This document shows positions 1-14,572 of a stretch of DNA of 64,000 bases, one piece after another. The translations under genes and the position numbers were made by a program. The stretch's first letter is position 1; the number at the start of each line of letters is the position of its first letter. Below the pieces are notes generated by a model. The model worked only from the letters and a program-made list of their open reading frames with translations, had not been told where the DNA came from and did not search any database. This DNA is from Siphonodentalium dalli (lineage: Eukaryota; Mollusca; Scaphopoda; Gadilida; Siphonodentaliidae): NCBI GenBank assembly GCA_032622095.1, contig CP136066.1:47154911-47218910 (forward strand), read 5' to 3'.

Positions 1-3000
1 TCCTACCGCGATGTGTTTCTCATCACTTTATTCTCCCTACCGCGGAGTGTTTCTCATCACTTTAATCATCCTACCGCGAGGTGTTTCTCATCACTTTAAT
101 CAACCTATACCGCGGAGTGTTTCTCATCACTTTAATCACACTATACCGCGGAGTGTTTCTCATCACTTTAATCACACTATACCGCGGAGTGTTTCTCATC
201 ACTTTAATCATCCTACCGCGAGGTGTTTCTCATCACTTTAATCACCCTATACCGCGGAGTGTTTCTCATCACTTTAATCACCCTATACCGCGGAGTGTTT
301 CTCATCACTTTAATCACACTATACCGCGGAGTGTTTCTCATCACTTTAATTACACTATACCTCGGAGTGTTTCTCATCACTTTAATCACACTATACCGCG
401 GAGTGTTTCTCATCACTTTAATCACACTATACCACGGAGTGTTCATCATTACTTTAATTACCATACCGAGGAGTCTTTCTCATCACTTTAATTACCCTAC
501 CGCGGAGTGTTTCTCGCCACTTTAATTACCCTACCGCGGAGTGTTTCTCATCACTTTATTCTCCCTACCGCGGAGTGTTTCTCGTCACTTTAATCATCCT
601 ACCGCGGGGTGTTTCTCATCACTTTAATCACACTATACCACGGAGTGTTTCTCATCACTTTAATCACACTATACCGCGGAGTGTTTCTCATCACTTTAAT
701 CACACTATACCGCGGAGTGTTTCTCATCACTTTAATCACACTATACCGCGGAGTGTTTCTCATCACTTTAATCACACTATACCGCGGAGTGTTTCTCATC
801 ACTTTAATTACCCTATACCGCGGAGTGTTTCTCGTCACTTTAATTACCCTATACCGCAGAGTGTTTCTCATCACTTTAGTCACACTATACCACGGAGTGT
901 TTCTCATCACTTTAATCACACTATACCGCGGAGTGTTTCTCATCACTTTAATCACACTATACCGCGGAGTGTTTCTCATCACTTTAATTACTCTACCGCA
1001 GAGTGTTTCTCATCACTTTAATCACACTATACCGCGGAGTGTTTCTCGTCACTTTAATTACCCTACCGCAGAGTGTTTCTCATCACTTTAATCACACTAT
1101 ACCACGGAGTGTTTCTCATCACTTTAATTACCCTATACCGCGGAGTGTTTCTCGTCACTTTAATTACCCTATACCGCAGAGTGTTTCTCATCACTTTAAT
1201 CACACTATACCACGGAGTGTTTCTCATCACTTTAATCACACTATACCGCGGAGTGTTTCTCATCACTTTAATCACACTATACCGCGGAGTGTTTCTCGTC
1301 ACTTTAATTACACTATACCACGGAGTGTTTCTCATCACTTTAATCACACTATACCGCGGAGTGTTTCTCATCACTTTAATCACCCTATACCGCGGAGTGT
1401 TTCTCATCACTTTAATCACACTATACCGCGGAGTGTTTCTCATCACTTTAATTACCCTACCGCAGAGTGTTTCTCATCACTTTAATCACACTATACCACG
1501 GAGTGTTTCTCATCACTTTAATTACCCTACCGCAGAGTGTTTCTCATCACTTTAATCACACTATACCGCGGAGTGTTTCTCATCACTTTAATCACACTAT
1601 ACCGCGGAGTGTTTCTCATCACTTTAATCACACTATACCGCGGAGTGTTTCTCATCACTTTAATCACACTATACCGCGGAGTGTTTCTCGTCACTTTAAT
1701 TACCCTACCGCAGAGTGTTTCTCATCACTTTAATCACACTATACCACGGAGTGTTTCTCATCACTTTAATCACACTATACCGCGGAGTGTTTCTCATCAC
1801 TTTAATCACACTATACCGCGGAGTGTTTCTCGTCACTTTAATTACACTATACCACGGAGTGTTTCTCATCACTTTAATTACACTATACCGCGGAGTGTTT
1901 CTCATCACTTTAATCACACTATACCGCGGAGTGTTTCTCGTCACTTTAATTACACTATACCACGGAGTGTTTCTCATCACTTTAATCACACTATACCGCG
2001 GAGTGTTTCTCATCACTTTAATCACACTATACCGCGGAGTGTTTCTCATCACTTTAATCACCCTATACCGCGGAGTGTTTCTCATCACTTTAATCACACT
2101 ATACCACGGAGTGTTTCTCATTACTTTAATTACACTATACCACGGAGTGTTTCTCATCACTTTAATTACACTATACCACGGAGTGTTTCTCATCACTTTA
2201 ATCACCCTATACCGCGGAGTGTTTCTCATCACTTTAATCACACTATACCGCGGAGTGTTTCTCATCACTTTAATCACACTATACCGCGGAGTGTTTCTCA
2301 TCACTTTAATCACACTATACCACGGAGTGTTTCTCATCACTTTAATCACACTATACCACGGAGTGTTTCTCATCACTTTAATCACACTATACCGCGGAGT
2401 GTTTCTCATCACTTTAATCACCCTATACCGCGGAGTGTTTCTCATCACTTTAATCACACTATACCACGGAGTGTTTCTCATTACTTTAATTACACTATAC
2501 CACGGAGTGTTTCTCATCACTTTAATTACCCTACCGCAGAGTGTTTCTCATCACTTTAATCACACTATACCGCGGAGTGTTTCTCATCACTTTAATCACA
2601 CTATACCGCGGAGTGTTTCTCATCACTTTAATCACACTATACCGCGGAGTGTTTCTCATCACTTTAATCACACTATACCGCGGAGTGTTTCTCATCACTT
2701 TAATCACACTATACCACGGAGTGTTTCTCGTCACTTTAATCACACTATACCGCGGAGTGTTTCTCATCACTTTAATCACACTATACCGCGGAGTGTTTCT
2801 CGTCACTTTAATTACCCTACCGCAGAGTGTTTCTCATCACTTTAATTACCCTACCGCGGAGTGTTTCTCATCACTTTAATCACACTATACCGCGGAGTGT
2901 TTCTCATCACTTTAATCACACTATACCGCGGAGTGTTTCTCATCACTTTAATCACACTATACCACGGAGTGTTTCTCATCACTTTAATCACACTATACCA

Positions 3001-3384
3001 CGGAGTGTTTCTCATCACTTTAATCACACTATACCGCGGAGTGTTTCTCATCACTTTAATCACCCTATACCGCGGAGTGTTTCTCATCACTTTAATCACA
3101 CTATACCACGGAGTGTTTCTCATTACTTTAATTACACTATACCACGGAGTGTTTCTCATCACTTTAATTACCCTACCGCAGAGTGTTTCTCATCACTTTA
3201 ATCACACTATACCGCGGAGTGTTTCTCATCACTTTAATCACACTATACCACGGAGTGTTTCTCGTCACTTTAATCACACTATACCGCGGAGTGTTTCTCA
3301 TCACTTTAATCACACTATACCGCGGAGTGTTTCTCATCACTTTAATTACACTATACCGCGGAGTGTTTCTCGCCACTTTAATCA

Positions 3385-3915
3385 CACTATACCGCGGAGT
3401 GTTTCTCATCACTTTAATCACACTATACCACGGAGTGTTTCTCATCACTTTAATCACACTATACCGCGGAGTGTTTCTCATCACTTTAATTACCCTAGCG
3501 CAGAGTGTTTCTCACCACTTTACTCACCCCATACCGCGGAGTGTTTCTCATCACTTTAATCACACTATACCGCGGAGTGTTTCTCATCACTTTAATCACA
3601 CTATACCGCGGAGTGTTTCTCATCACTTTAATCACACTATACCGCGGAGTGTTTCTCATCACTTTAATCACACTATACCGCGGAGTGTTTCTCATCACTT
3701 TAATCACGCTATACCGCGGAATGTTTCTCATCACTTTAATCACACTATACCGCGGAGTGTTTCTCATCACTTTAATCACACTATACCGCAGAGTGTTTCT
3801 CATCACTTTAATCACACTATACCACGGAGTGTTTCTCATCACTTTAATCACACTATACCGCGGAGTGTTTCTCATCACTTTAATCACACTATACCGCGGA
3901 GTGTTTCTCATCACT
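3385..3915 (+). repeat. Satellite A block duplicated 7.5 kb downstream
   Basis: This block, with the diagnostic CTAGCGCAG, CACGCTATACC and CGGAATG variants, recurs at about 10889-11419 with a constant offset of 7504 bp. The variant order is the same over about 530 bp. Confidence 0.75.
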
Positions 3916-6553
3916 TTAATCACACTATACCACGGAGTGTTTCTCGTCACTTTAATCACACTATACCACGGAGTGTTTCTCATCACTTTAATCACACTAT
4001 ACCGCGGAGTGTTTCTCATCACTTTAATCACACTATACCACGGAGTGTTTCTCGTCACTTTAATCACACTATACCGCGGAGTGTTTCTCATCACTTTAAT
4101 CACACTATACCGCGGAGTGTTTCTCATCACTTTAATCACACTATACCACGGAGTGTTTCTCATCACTTTAATCACACTATACCACGGAGTGTTTCTCATC
4201 ACTTTAATCACACTATACCGCGGAGTGTTTCTCATCACTTTAATCACACTATACCACGGAGTGTTTCTCATCACTTTAATCACACTATACCACGGAGTGT
4301 TTCTCATCACTTTAATCACACTATACCGCGGAGTGTTTCTCATCACTTTAATCACACTATACCACGGAGTGTTTCTCATCACTTTAATCACACTATACCG
4401 CGGAGTGTTTCTCATCACTTTAATCACACTATACCGCGGAGTGTTTCTCATCACTTTAATCACACTATACCGCGGAGTGTTTCTCATCACTTTAATCACA
4501 CTATACCACGGAGTGTTTCTCATCACTTTAATCACACTATACCGCGGAGTGTTTCTCATCACTTTAATTACCCTACCGCAGAGTGTTTCTCATCACTTTA
4601 ATCACACTATACCGCGGAGTGTTTCTCGTCACTTTAATTACCCTACCGCAGAGTGTTTCTCATCACTTTACTCACCCCATACCGCGGAGTGTTTCTCATC
4701 ACTTTAATCACACTATACCGCGGAGTGTTTCTCATCACTTTAATCACACTATACCGCGGAGTGTTTCTCATCACTTTAATCACACTATACCGCGGAGTGT
4801 TTCTCGTCACTTTAATTACCCTACCGCAGAGTGTTTCTCGTCACTTTAATTACCCTACCGCGGAGTGTTTCTCATCACTTTAATCACACTATACCGCGGA
4901 GTGTTTCTCATCACTTTAATCACACTATACCGCGGAGTGTTTCTCATCACTTTAATCACACTATACCGCAGAGTGTTTCTCATCACTTTAATTACAATAT
5001 ACCGCGGAGTGTTTCTCGTCACTTTAATTACCCTACCGCGGAGTGTTTCTCATCACTTTAATCACACTATACCACGGAGTGTTCCTCATCACTTTAATTA
5101 CCCTACCGAGGAGTCTTTCTCATCACTTTAATCACCCTACCGCGGAGTGTTTCTCATCACTTTAATCACATTATACTGCGGAGTGTTTCTCGTCACTTTA
5201 TTCACCCTACCGCGGAGTGTTTCTCGTCACTTTAATCACCCTACCGCGGAGTGTTTCTCATCACTTTAATCACCCTACCGCGAGATGTTTATTATCACTT
5301 TAATCACCATACCGCGAAGTGTTTCTCCCCACTTTAATCACCCTATATCGCGGAGTGTTTCTCATCACTTTAATTACCCTACCGCGGAGTGTTTCTCATC
5401 ACTTTAATCACCCTACCGCGGAGTGTTTCTCATCACTTTAATCACCCTACCGCGAGATGTTTATTATCACTTTAATCACCCTACCGCGGAGTGTTTCTCA
5501 CCACTTTACTCACCCCATACCGCGGAGTGTTTCTCATCACTTTAATCACACTATACCGCGGAGTGTTTCTCACCACTTTAATCACCCCATACCGCGGAGT
5601 GTTTCTCATCACTTTAATCACACTATACCGCGGAGTGTTTCTCATCACTTTAATCACACTATACCGCGGAGTGTTTCTCATCACTTTAATCACACTATAC
5701 CGCGGAGTGTTTCTCATCACTTTAATCACACTATACCGCAGAGTGTTTCTCATCACTTTAATTACACTATACCGCGGAGTGTTTCTCGTCACTTTAATTA
5801 CCCTACCGCGGAGTGTTTCTCATCACTTTAATCACACTATACCACGGAGTGTTCCTCATCACTTTAATTACCCTACCGAGGAGTCTTTCTCATCACTTTA
5901 ATCACCCTACCGCGGAGTGTTTCTCATCACTTTAATCACATTATACTGCGGAGTGTTTCTCGTCACTTTATTCACCCTACCGCGGAGTGTTTCTCGTCAC
6001 TTTAATCACCCTACCGCGGAGTGTTTCTCATCACTTTAATCACCCTACCGCGAGATGTTTATTATCACTTTAATCACCATACCGCGAAGTGTTTCTCCCC
6101 ACTTTAATCACCCTATATCGCGGAGTGTTTCTCATCACTTTAATTACCCTACCGCGGAGTGTTTCTCATCACTTTAATCACCCTACCGCGGAGTGTTTCT
6201 CATCACTTTAATCACCCTACCGCGAGATGTTTATTATCACTTTAATCACCCTACCGCGGAGTGTTTCTCACCACTTTACTCACCCCATACCGCGGAGTGT
6301 TTCTCATCACTTTAATCACACTATACCGCGGAGTGTTTCTCATCAATTTAATCACCCTACCGCGGAGTGTTTCTCATCCCTTTAATCACTCTACGGCGGA
6401 GTGTTTCTCATCAATTTAATCACCCTACCGCGACGTGTTTCTCATCACTTTAATCACCCTATCGCGGAATGTTTCTCATCACTTTACTCACCCTATACCG
6501 CGGAGTGTTTCTCATCACTTTAATCACCCTACCGCGGAGTGTTTCTTTTCATT

Positions 6554-6624
6554 TTAAGCAACGTCGAGCTCGATTAGTCCTTGGATGGGTAACCGGCTTA
6601 TGATTCCGGCTGCTGTGAACTTTC
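6554..6624 (+). pseudogene. 5S rRNA 3'-half fragment, copy 1, embedded in satellite A
   Basis: From TTAAGCAACGTCGAGC through TTGGATGGGTAACCGG to TGCTGTGAACTTTC this follows the 3' part of eukaryotic 5S rRNA from about nucleotide 47 onward, with several substitutions. The region corresponding to the internal promoter elements (A box, intermediate element, C box) is recognisable, but the 5' half of the gene is missing and the terminal stem is not matched. Satellite A units abut it directly on both sides. It is a pseudogene fragment and not a functional rRNA gene. Confidence 0.8.
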
Positions 6625-8740
6625 GGTGTGACTTCCGCACGGAGTGTTTCTCATCACTTTAATCACACTATACCGCGGAGTGTTTCTCATCACTTTAATT
6701 ACCCTACCGCAGAGTGTTTCTCACCACTTTAATCACACTATACCGCGGAGTGTTTCTCGTCACTTTAATCACACTATACCGCGGAGTGTTTCTCATCACT
6801 TTAATCACACTATACCGAGGAGTGTTTCTCATCACTTTAATCACACTATACCGCGGAGTGTTTCTCATCACTTTAATCACACTATACCGCGGAGTGTTTC
6901 TCATCACTTTAATCACACTATACCGCGGAGTGTTTCTCATCACTTTAATCACACTATACCGCGGAGTGTTTCTCATCACTTTAATCACACTATACCACGG
7001 AGTGTTTCTCATCACTTTAATTACCCTACCGCAGAGTGTTTCTCATCACTTTAATCACACTATACCACGGAGTGTTTCTCATCACTTTAATCACACTATA
7101 CCGCGGAGTGTTTCTCATCACTTTAATCACACTATACCGCGGAGTGTTTCTCATCACTTTAATCACACTATACCGCGGAGTGTTTCTCATCACTTTAATC
7201 ACACTATACCGCGGAATGTTTCTCGCCACTTTAATTACCCTACCGCAGAGTGTTTCTCATCACTTTAATCACACTATACCGCGGAATGTTTCTCGCCACT
7301 TTAATTACCCTATCGCGGAGTGTTTCTCATCACTTTATTCACCCTACCGCGGAGTGTTTCTCATCACTTTAATCACACTATACCGCGGAATGTTTCTCAT
7401 CACTTTAATTACACTATACCGCGGAATGTTTCTCATCACTTTAATTACACTATACCGTGGAGTGTTTCTCATCACTTTAATCACACTATACCGCGGAATG
7501 TTTCTCATCACTTTAATCACACTATACCGCGGAGTGTTTCTCATCACTTTAATCACACTATACCGCGGAGTGTTTCTCATCACTTTAATCACACTATACC
7601 GCGGAGTGTTTCTCATCACTTTAATCACACTATACCGCGCAGTGTTTCTCATCACTTTAATCACACTATACCGCGGAGTGTTTCTCATCACTTTACTCAC
7701 CCCATACCACGGAGTGTTTCTCATCACTTTAATCACACTATACCACGGAGTGTTTCTCATCACTTTAATCACACTATACCGCGGAGTGTTTCTCATCACT
7801 TTAATCACACTATACCGCGGAGTGTTTCTCATCACTTTAATCACACTATACCGCAGAGTGTTTCTCATCACTTTAATTACACTATACCGCGGAGTGTTTC
7901 TCATCACTTTAATCACACTATACCGAGGAGTGTTTCTCATCACTTTAATCACACTATACCACGGAGTGTTTCTCATCACTTTAATTACCCTACCGCAGAG
8001 TGTTTCTCATCACTTTAATCACACTATACCACGGAGTGTTCCTCATCACTTTAATTACCCTACCGAGGAGTCTTTCTCATCACTTTAATCACCCTACCGC
8101 GGAGTGTTTCTCATCACTTTAATCACATTATACTGCGGAGTGTTTCTCGTCACTTTATTCACCCTACCGCGGAGTGTTTCTCGTCACTTTAATCACCCTA
8201 CCGCGGAGTGTTTCTCATCACTTTAATCACCCTACCGCGAGATGTTTATTATCACTTTAATCACCATACCGCGAAGTGTTTCTCCCCACTTTAATCACCC
8301 TATATCGCGGAGTGTTTCTCATCACTTTAATTACCCTACCGCGGAGTGTTTCTCATCACTTTAATCACCCTACCGCGGAGTGTTTCTCATCACTTTAATC
8401 ACCCTACCGCGAGATGTTTATTATCACTTTAATCACCCTACCGCGGAGTGTTTCTCACCACTTTACTCACCCCATACCGCGGAGTGTTTCTCATCACTTT
8501 AATCACACTATACCGCGGAGTGTTTCTCATCAATTTAATCACCCTACCGCGGAGTGTTTCTCATCCCTTTAATCACTCTACGGCGGAGTGTTTCTCATCA
8601 ATTTAATCACCCTACCGCGACGTGTTTCTCATCACTTTAATCACCCTATCGCGGAATGTTTCTCATCACTTTACTCACCCTATACCGCGGAGTGTTTCTC
8701 ATCACTTTAATCGCCCTACCGCGGAGTGTTTCTTTTCATT

Positions 8741-8811
8741 TTAAGCAACGTCGAGCTCGATTAGTCCTTGGATGGGTAACCGGCTTATGATTCCGGCTGC
8801 TGTGAACTTTC
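8741..8811 (+). pseudogene. 5S rRNA 3'-half fragment, copy 2
   Basis: Same sequence as copy 1 at an offset of exactly 2187 bp, carried along by the higher-order duplication of satellite A. It lacks the 5' half of 5S rRNA. Confidence 0.8.
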
Positions 8812-11466
8812 GGTGTGACTTCCGCACGGAGTGTTTCTCATCACTTTAATCACACTATACCGCGGAGTGTTTCTCATCACTTTAATTACCCTACCGCAGA
8901 GTGTTTCTCATCACTTTAATCACACTATACCGCGGAGTGTTTCTCATCACTTTAATCACACTATACCGCGGAGTGTTTCTCATCACTTTAATCACACTAT
9001 ACCGCGGAGTGTTTCTCATCACTTTAATCACACTATACCGCGGAGTGTTTCTCATCACTTTAATCACACTATACCACGGAGTGTTTCTCATCACTTTAAT
9101 TACCCTACCGCAGAGTGTTTCTCATCACTTTAATCACACTATACCACGGAGTGTTTCTCATCACTTTAATCACACTATACCGCGGAGTGTTTCTCATCAC
9201 TTTAATCACACTATACCGCGGAGTGTTTCTCATCACTTTAATCACACTATACCGCGGAGTGTTTCTCATCACTTTAATCACACTATACCGCGGAATGTTT
9301 CTCGCCACTTTAATTACCCTACCGCAGAGTGTTTCTCATCACTTTAATCACACTATACCGCGGAATGTTTCTCGCCACTTTAATTACCCTATCGCGGAGT
9401 GTTTCTCATCACTTTAATCACCCTACCGCGGAGTGTTTCTCATCACTTTAATCACACTATACCGCGGAATGTTTCTCATCACTTTAATTACACTATACCG
9501 CGGAATGTTTCTCATCACTTTAATTACACTATACCGCGGAGTGTTTCTCATCACTTTAATCACACTATACCGCGGAATGTTTCTCATCACTTTAATCACA
9601 CTATACCGCGGAGTGTTTCTCATCACTTTAATCACACTATACCGCGGAGTGTTTCTCATCACTTTAATCACACTATACCGCGGAGTGTTTCTCATCACTT
9701 TAATCACACTATACCGCGCAGTGTTTCTCATCACTTTAATCACACTATACCGCGGAGTGTTTCTCATCACTTTACTCACCCCATACCACGGAGTGTTTCT
9801 CATCACTTTAATCACACTATACCACGGAGTGTTTCTCATCACTTTAATCACACTATACCGCGGAGTGTTTCTCATCACTTTAATCACACTATACCGCGGA
9901 GTGTTTCTCATCACTTTAATCACACTATACCGCAGAGTGTTTCTCATCACTTTAATTACACTATACCGCGGAGTGTTTCTCATCACTTTAATCACACTAT
10001 ACCGAGGAGTGTTTCTCATCACTTTAATCACACTATACCACGGAGTGTTTCTCATCACTTTAATTACCCTACCGCAGAGTGTTTCTCATCACTTTAATCA
10101 CACTATACCGCGGAGTGTTTCTCATCACTTTAATCACACTATACCGCGGAGTGTTTCTCATCACTTTAATCACACTATACCGCGGAGTGTTTCTCATCAC
10201 TTTAATCACACTATACCGCGGAGTGTTTCTCATCACTTTAATCACACTATACCACGGAGTGTTTCTCATCACTTTAATTACCCTATACCGCGGAGTGTTT
10301 CTCATCACTTTAATCACACTATACCGCGGAGTGTTTCTCATCACTTTAATCACACTATACCGCAGAGTGTTTCTCATCACTTTAATCACACTATACCGCG
10401 GAGTGTTTCTCGTCACTTTAATCACACTATACCACGGAGTGTTTCTCATCACTTTAATTACCCTACCGCAGAGTGTTTCTCATCACTTTAATCACACTAT
10501 ACCACGGAGTGTTCCTCATCACTTTACTCACCCCATACCGCGGAGTGTTTCTCATCACTTTAATTACACTATACCACGGAGTGTTTCTCATCACTTTAAT
10601 CACACTATACCACGGAGTGTTTCTCATCACTTTAATCACACTATACCACGGAGTGTTTCTCATCACTTTAATCACACTATACCACGGAGTGTTTCTCATC
10701 ACTTTAATCACACTATACCGCGGAGTGTTTCTCATCACTTTAATCACACTATACCGCGCAGTGTTTCTCATCACTTTAATCACACTATACCGCGGAGTGT
10801 TTCTCATCACTTTAATCACACTATACCACGGAGTGTTTCTCATCACTTTAATTACCCTACCGCAGAGTGTTTCTCATCACTTTAATCACACTATACCGCG
10901 GAGTGTTTCTCATCACTTTAATCACACTATACCACGGAGTGTTTCTCATCACTTTAATCACACTATACCGCGGAGTGTTTCTCATCACTTTAATTACCCT
11001 AGCGCAGAGTGTTTCTCACCACTTTACTCACCCCATACCGCGGAGTGTTTCTCATCACTTTAATCACACTATACCGCGGAGTGTTTCTCATCACTTTAAT
11101 CACACTATACCGCGGAGTGTTTCTCATCACTTTAATCACACTATACCGCGGAGTGTTTCTCATCACTTTAATCACACTATACCGCGGAGTGTTTCTCATC
11201 ACTTTAATCACGCTATACCGCGGAATGTTTCTCATCACTTTAATCACACTATACCGCGGAGTGTTTCTCATCACTTTAATCACACTATACCGCAGAGTGT
11301 TTCTCATCACTTTAATCACACTATACCACGGAGTGTTTCTCATCACTTTAATCACACTATACCGCGGAGTGTTTCTCATCACTTTAATCACACTATACCG
11401 CGGAGTGTTTCTCATCACTTTAATTACCCTACCGCAGAGTGTTTCTCATCACTTTAATCACACTAT

Positions 11467-13382
11467 ACCGCGGAGTGTTTCTCATCACTTTAATCACACT
11501 ATACCGCGGAGTGTTTCTCATCACTTTAATCACACTATACCGCGGAGTGTTTCTCATCACTTTAATTACCCTACCGCAGAGTGTTTCTCATCACTTTAAT
11601 CACACTATACCGCGGAGTGTTTCTCGTCACTTTAATCACACTATACCGCGGAGTGTTTCTCATCACTTTAATCACACTATACCGCGGAGTGTTTCTCGTC
11701 ACTTTAATCACACTATACCACGGAGTGTTTCTCATCACTTTAATTACCCTACCGCAGAGTGTTTCTCATCACTTTAATCACACTATACCACGGCGTGTTT
11801 CTCATCACTTTAATTACCCTACCGCAGAGTGTTTCTCATCACTTTAATCACACTATACCGCGGAGTGTTTCTCGTCACTTTAATTACCCTACCGCAGAGT
11901 GTTTCTCATCACTTTAATCACACTATACCGCGGAGTGTTTCTCATCACTTTAATCACACTATACCGCGGAGTGTTTCTCGTCACTTTAATCACACTATAC
12001 CGCGGAGTGTTTCTCATCACTTTAATCACACTATACCACGGAGTGTTTCTCATCACTTTAATCACACTATACCGCGGAGTGTTTCTCATCACTTTAATCA
12101 CCCTACCGCGGAGTGTTTCTCATCACTTTAATCACACTATACCGCGGAATGTTTCTCATCACTTTAATCACACTATACCGCGGAGTGTTTCTCATCACTT
12201 TAATCACACTATACCGCGGAGTGTTTCTCATCACTTTAATCACCCTACCGCGGAGTGTTTCTCATCACTTTAATCACCCTACCGCGGAGTGTTTCTCATC
12301 ACTTTAATCACACTATACCGCGGAGTGTTTCTCATCACTTTAATCACACTATACCGCGGAGTGTTTCTCATCACTTTAATCACACTATACCACGGAGTGT
12401 TTCTCATCACTTTAATCACACTATACCGCGGAGTGTTTCTCATCACTTTAATCACACTATACCGCGGAGTGTTTCTCATCACTTTAATCACACTATACCG
12501 CGGAGTGTTTCTCATCACTTTAATTACCCTACCGCAGAGTGTTTCTCATCACTTTAATCACACTATACCGCGGAGTGTTTCTCGTCACTTTAATCACACT
12601 ATACCGCGGAGTGTTTCTCATCACTTTAATCACACTATACCGCGGAGTGTTTCTCGTCACTTTAATCACACTATACCACGGAGTGTTTCTCATCACTTTA
12701 ATTACCCTACCGCAGAGTGTTTCTCATCACTTTAATCACACTATACCACGGCGTGTTTCTCATCACTTTAATTACCCTACCGCAGAGTGTTTCTCATCAC
12801 TTTAATCACACTATACCGCGGAGTGTTTCTCGTCACTTTAATTACCCTACCGCAGAGTGTTTCTCATCACTTTAATCACACTATACCGCGGAGTGTTTCT
12901 CATCACTTTAATCACACTATACCGCGGAGTGTTTCTCGTCACTTTAATCACACTATACCGCGGAGTGTTTCTCATCACTTTAATCACACTATACCACGGA
13001 GTGTTTCTCATCACTTTAATCACACTATACCGCGGAGTGTTTCTCATCACTTTAATCACCCTACCGCGGAGTGTTTCTCATCACTTTAATCACACTATAC
13101 CGCGGAATGTTTCTCATCACTTTAATCACACTATACCGCGGAGTGTTTCTCATCACTTTAATCACACTATACCGCGGAGTGTTTCTCATCACTTTAATCA
13201 CCCTACCGCGGAGTGTTTCTCATCACTTTAATCACCCTACCGCGGAGTGTTTCTCATCACTTTAATCACACTATACCGCGGAGTGTTTCTCATCACTTTA
13301 ATCACACTATACCGCGGAGTGTTTCTCATCACTTTAATCACACTATACCACGGAGTGTTTCTCATCACTTTAATCACACTAT
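11467..13382 (+). repeat. 958-bp tandem higher-order duplication in satellite A
   Basis: Two adjacent copies, about 11467-12424 and 12425-13382, show the same succession of variant units at an offset of 958 bp, including the unusual CCACGGCGTG unit near 11790 and 12748. They look essentially identical, which points to a recent unequal crossover or a very similar amplification. Confidence 0.8.
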
Positions 13383-14224
13383 ACCACGGAGTGTTTCTCA
13401 TCACTTTAATCACACTATACCGCGGAGTGTTTCTCATCACTTTAATCAACCTACCGCGGAGTGTTTCTCACCACTTTACTCACCCCATACCGCGGAGTGT
13501 TTCTCATCACTTTAATCACACTATACCACGGAGTGTTTCTCATCACTTTAATTACCCTACCGCAGAGTGTTTCTCATCACTTTAATCACACTATACCGCG
13601 GAGTGTTTCTCGTCACTTTAATTACCCTACCGCAGAGTGTTTCTCATCACTTTAATCACACTATACCGCAGAGTGTTTCTCATCACTTTAATCACACTAT
13701 ACCGCGGAGTGTTTCTCATCACTTTAATCACCCTACCGCGGAGTGTTTCTCATCACTTTAATCACACTATACCGCGGAGTGTTTCTCATCACTTTAATCA
13801 CCCTACCGCAGAGTGTTTCTCATCACTTTAATCACACTATACCGCAGAGTGTTTCTCATCACTTTAATCACACTATACCACGGAGTGTTTCTCATCACTT
13901 TAATTACCCTACCGCAGAGTGTTTCTCATCACTTTAATCACACTATACCGCGGAGTATTTCTCATCACTTTAATCACACTATACCGCGGAGTGTTTCTCA
14001 TCACTTTAATCACACTATACCGCGGAGTGTTTCTCATCACTTTAATCACACTATACCGCGGAGTGTTTCTCATCACTTTAATTACCCTACCGCAGAGTGT
14101 TTCTCATCACTTTAATCACACAACCGCAGAGTGTTTCTCATCACTTTACTCACCCCATACCGCGGAGTGTTTCTCATCACTTTAATCACACTATACCGCG
14201 GAGTGTTTCTCATCACTTTAATCA

Positions 14225-14572
14225 CCATACCGCGGAGTGTTTCTCGTCACTTTAATTACCATACCGCCGCGTGTTTCTCATCACTTTAATTACCCTACCG
14301 CAGAGTGTTTCTCATCACTTTACTCACCCCATACCGCGGAGTGTTTCTCATCACTTTAATCACACTATACCGCGGAGTGTTTCTCATCACTTTAAGCACC
14401 ATACCGCGGAGTGTTTCTCGTCACTTTAATTACCATACCGCCGCGTGTTTCTCATCACTTTAATTACCCTACCGCAGAGTGTTTCTCATCACTTTACTCA
14501 CCCCATACCGCGGAGTGTTTCTCATCACTTTAATCACACTATACCGCGGAGTGTTTCTCGTCACTTTAATTA
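14225..14572 (+). repeat. 174-bp tandem duplication near the right end of satellite A
   Basis: The rare unit pair carrying CCATACCGCGG and CCATACCGCCGCG occurs at 14225 and again at 14399, an offset of 174 bp, with matching flanking units. It is a small higher-order repeat. Confidence 0.7.

Larger units (their letters stand above)
5821..10086 (+). repeat. 2.19-kb higher-order tandem duplication inside satellite A
   Basis: Two consecutive blocks, 5821-8007 (2187 bp) and 8008-10086 (2079 bp), share the same order of variant units, including the rare GTTCCTCATC and GAGTCTTTCTC variants, the GATGTTTATTATCAC units and one embedded 5S-like fragment each (6554 and 8741). The second copy is about 108 bp shorter, equal to three 36-bp units. 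Partial versions of the same module occur at about 5070-5480 (without 5S) and 14955-15767 (with 5S). This pattern is expected from unequal exchange. Confidence 0.85.
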
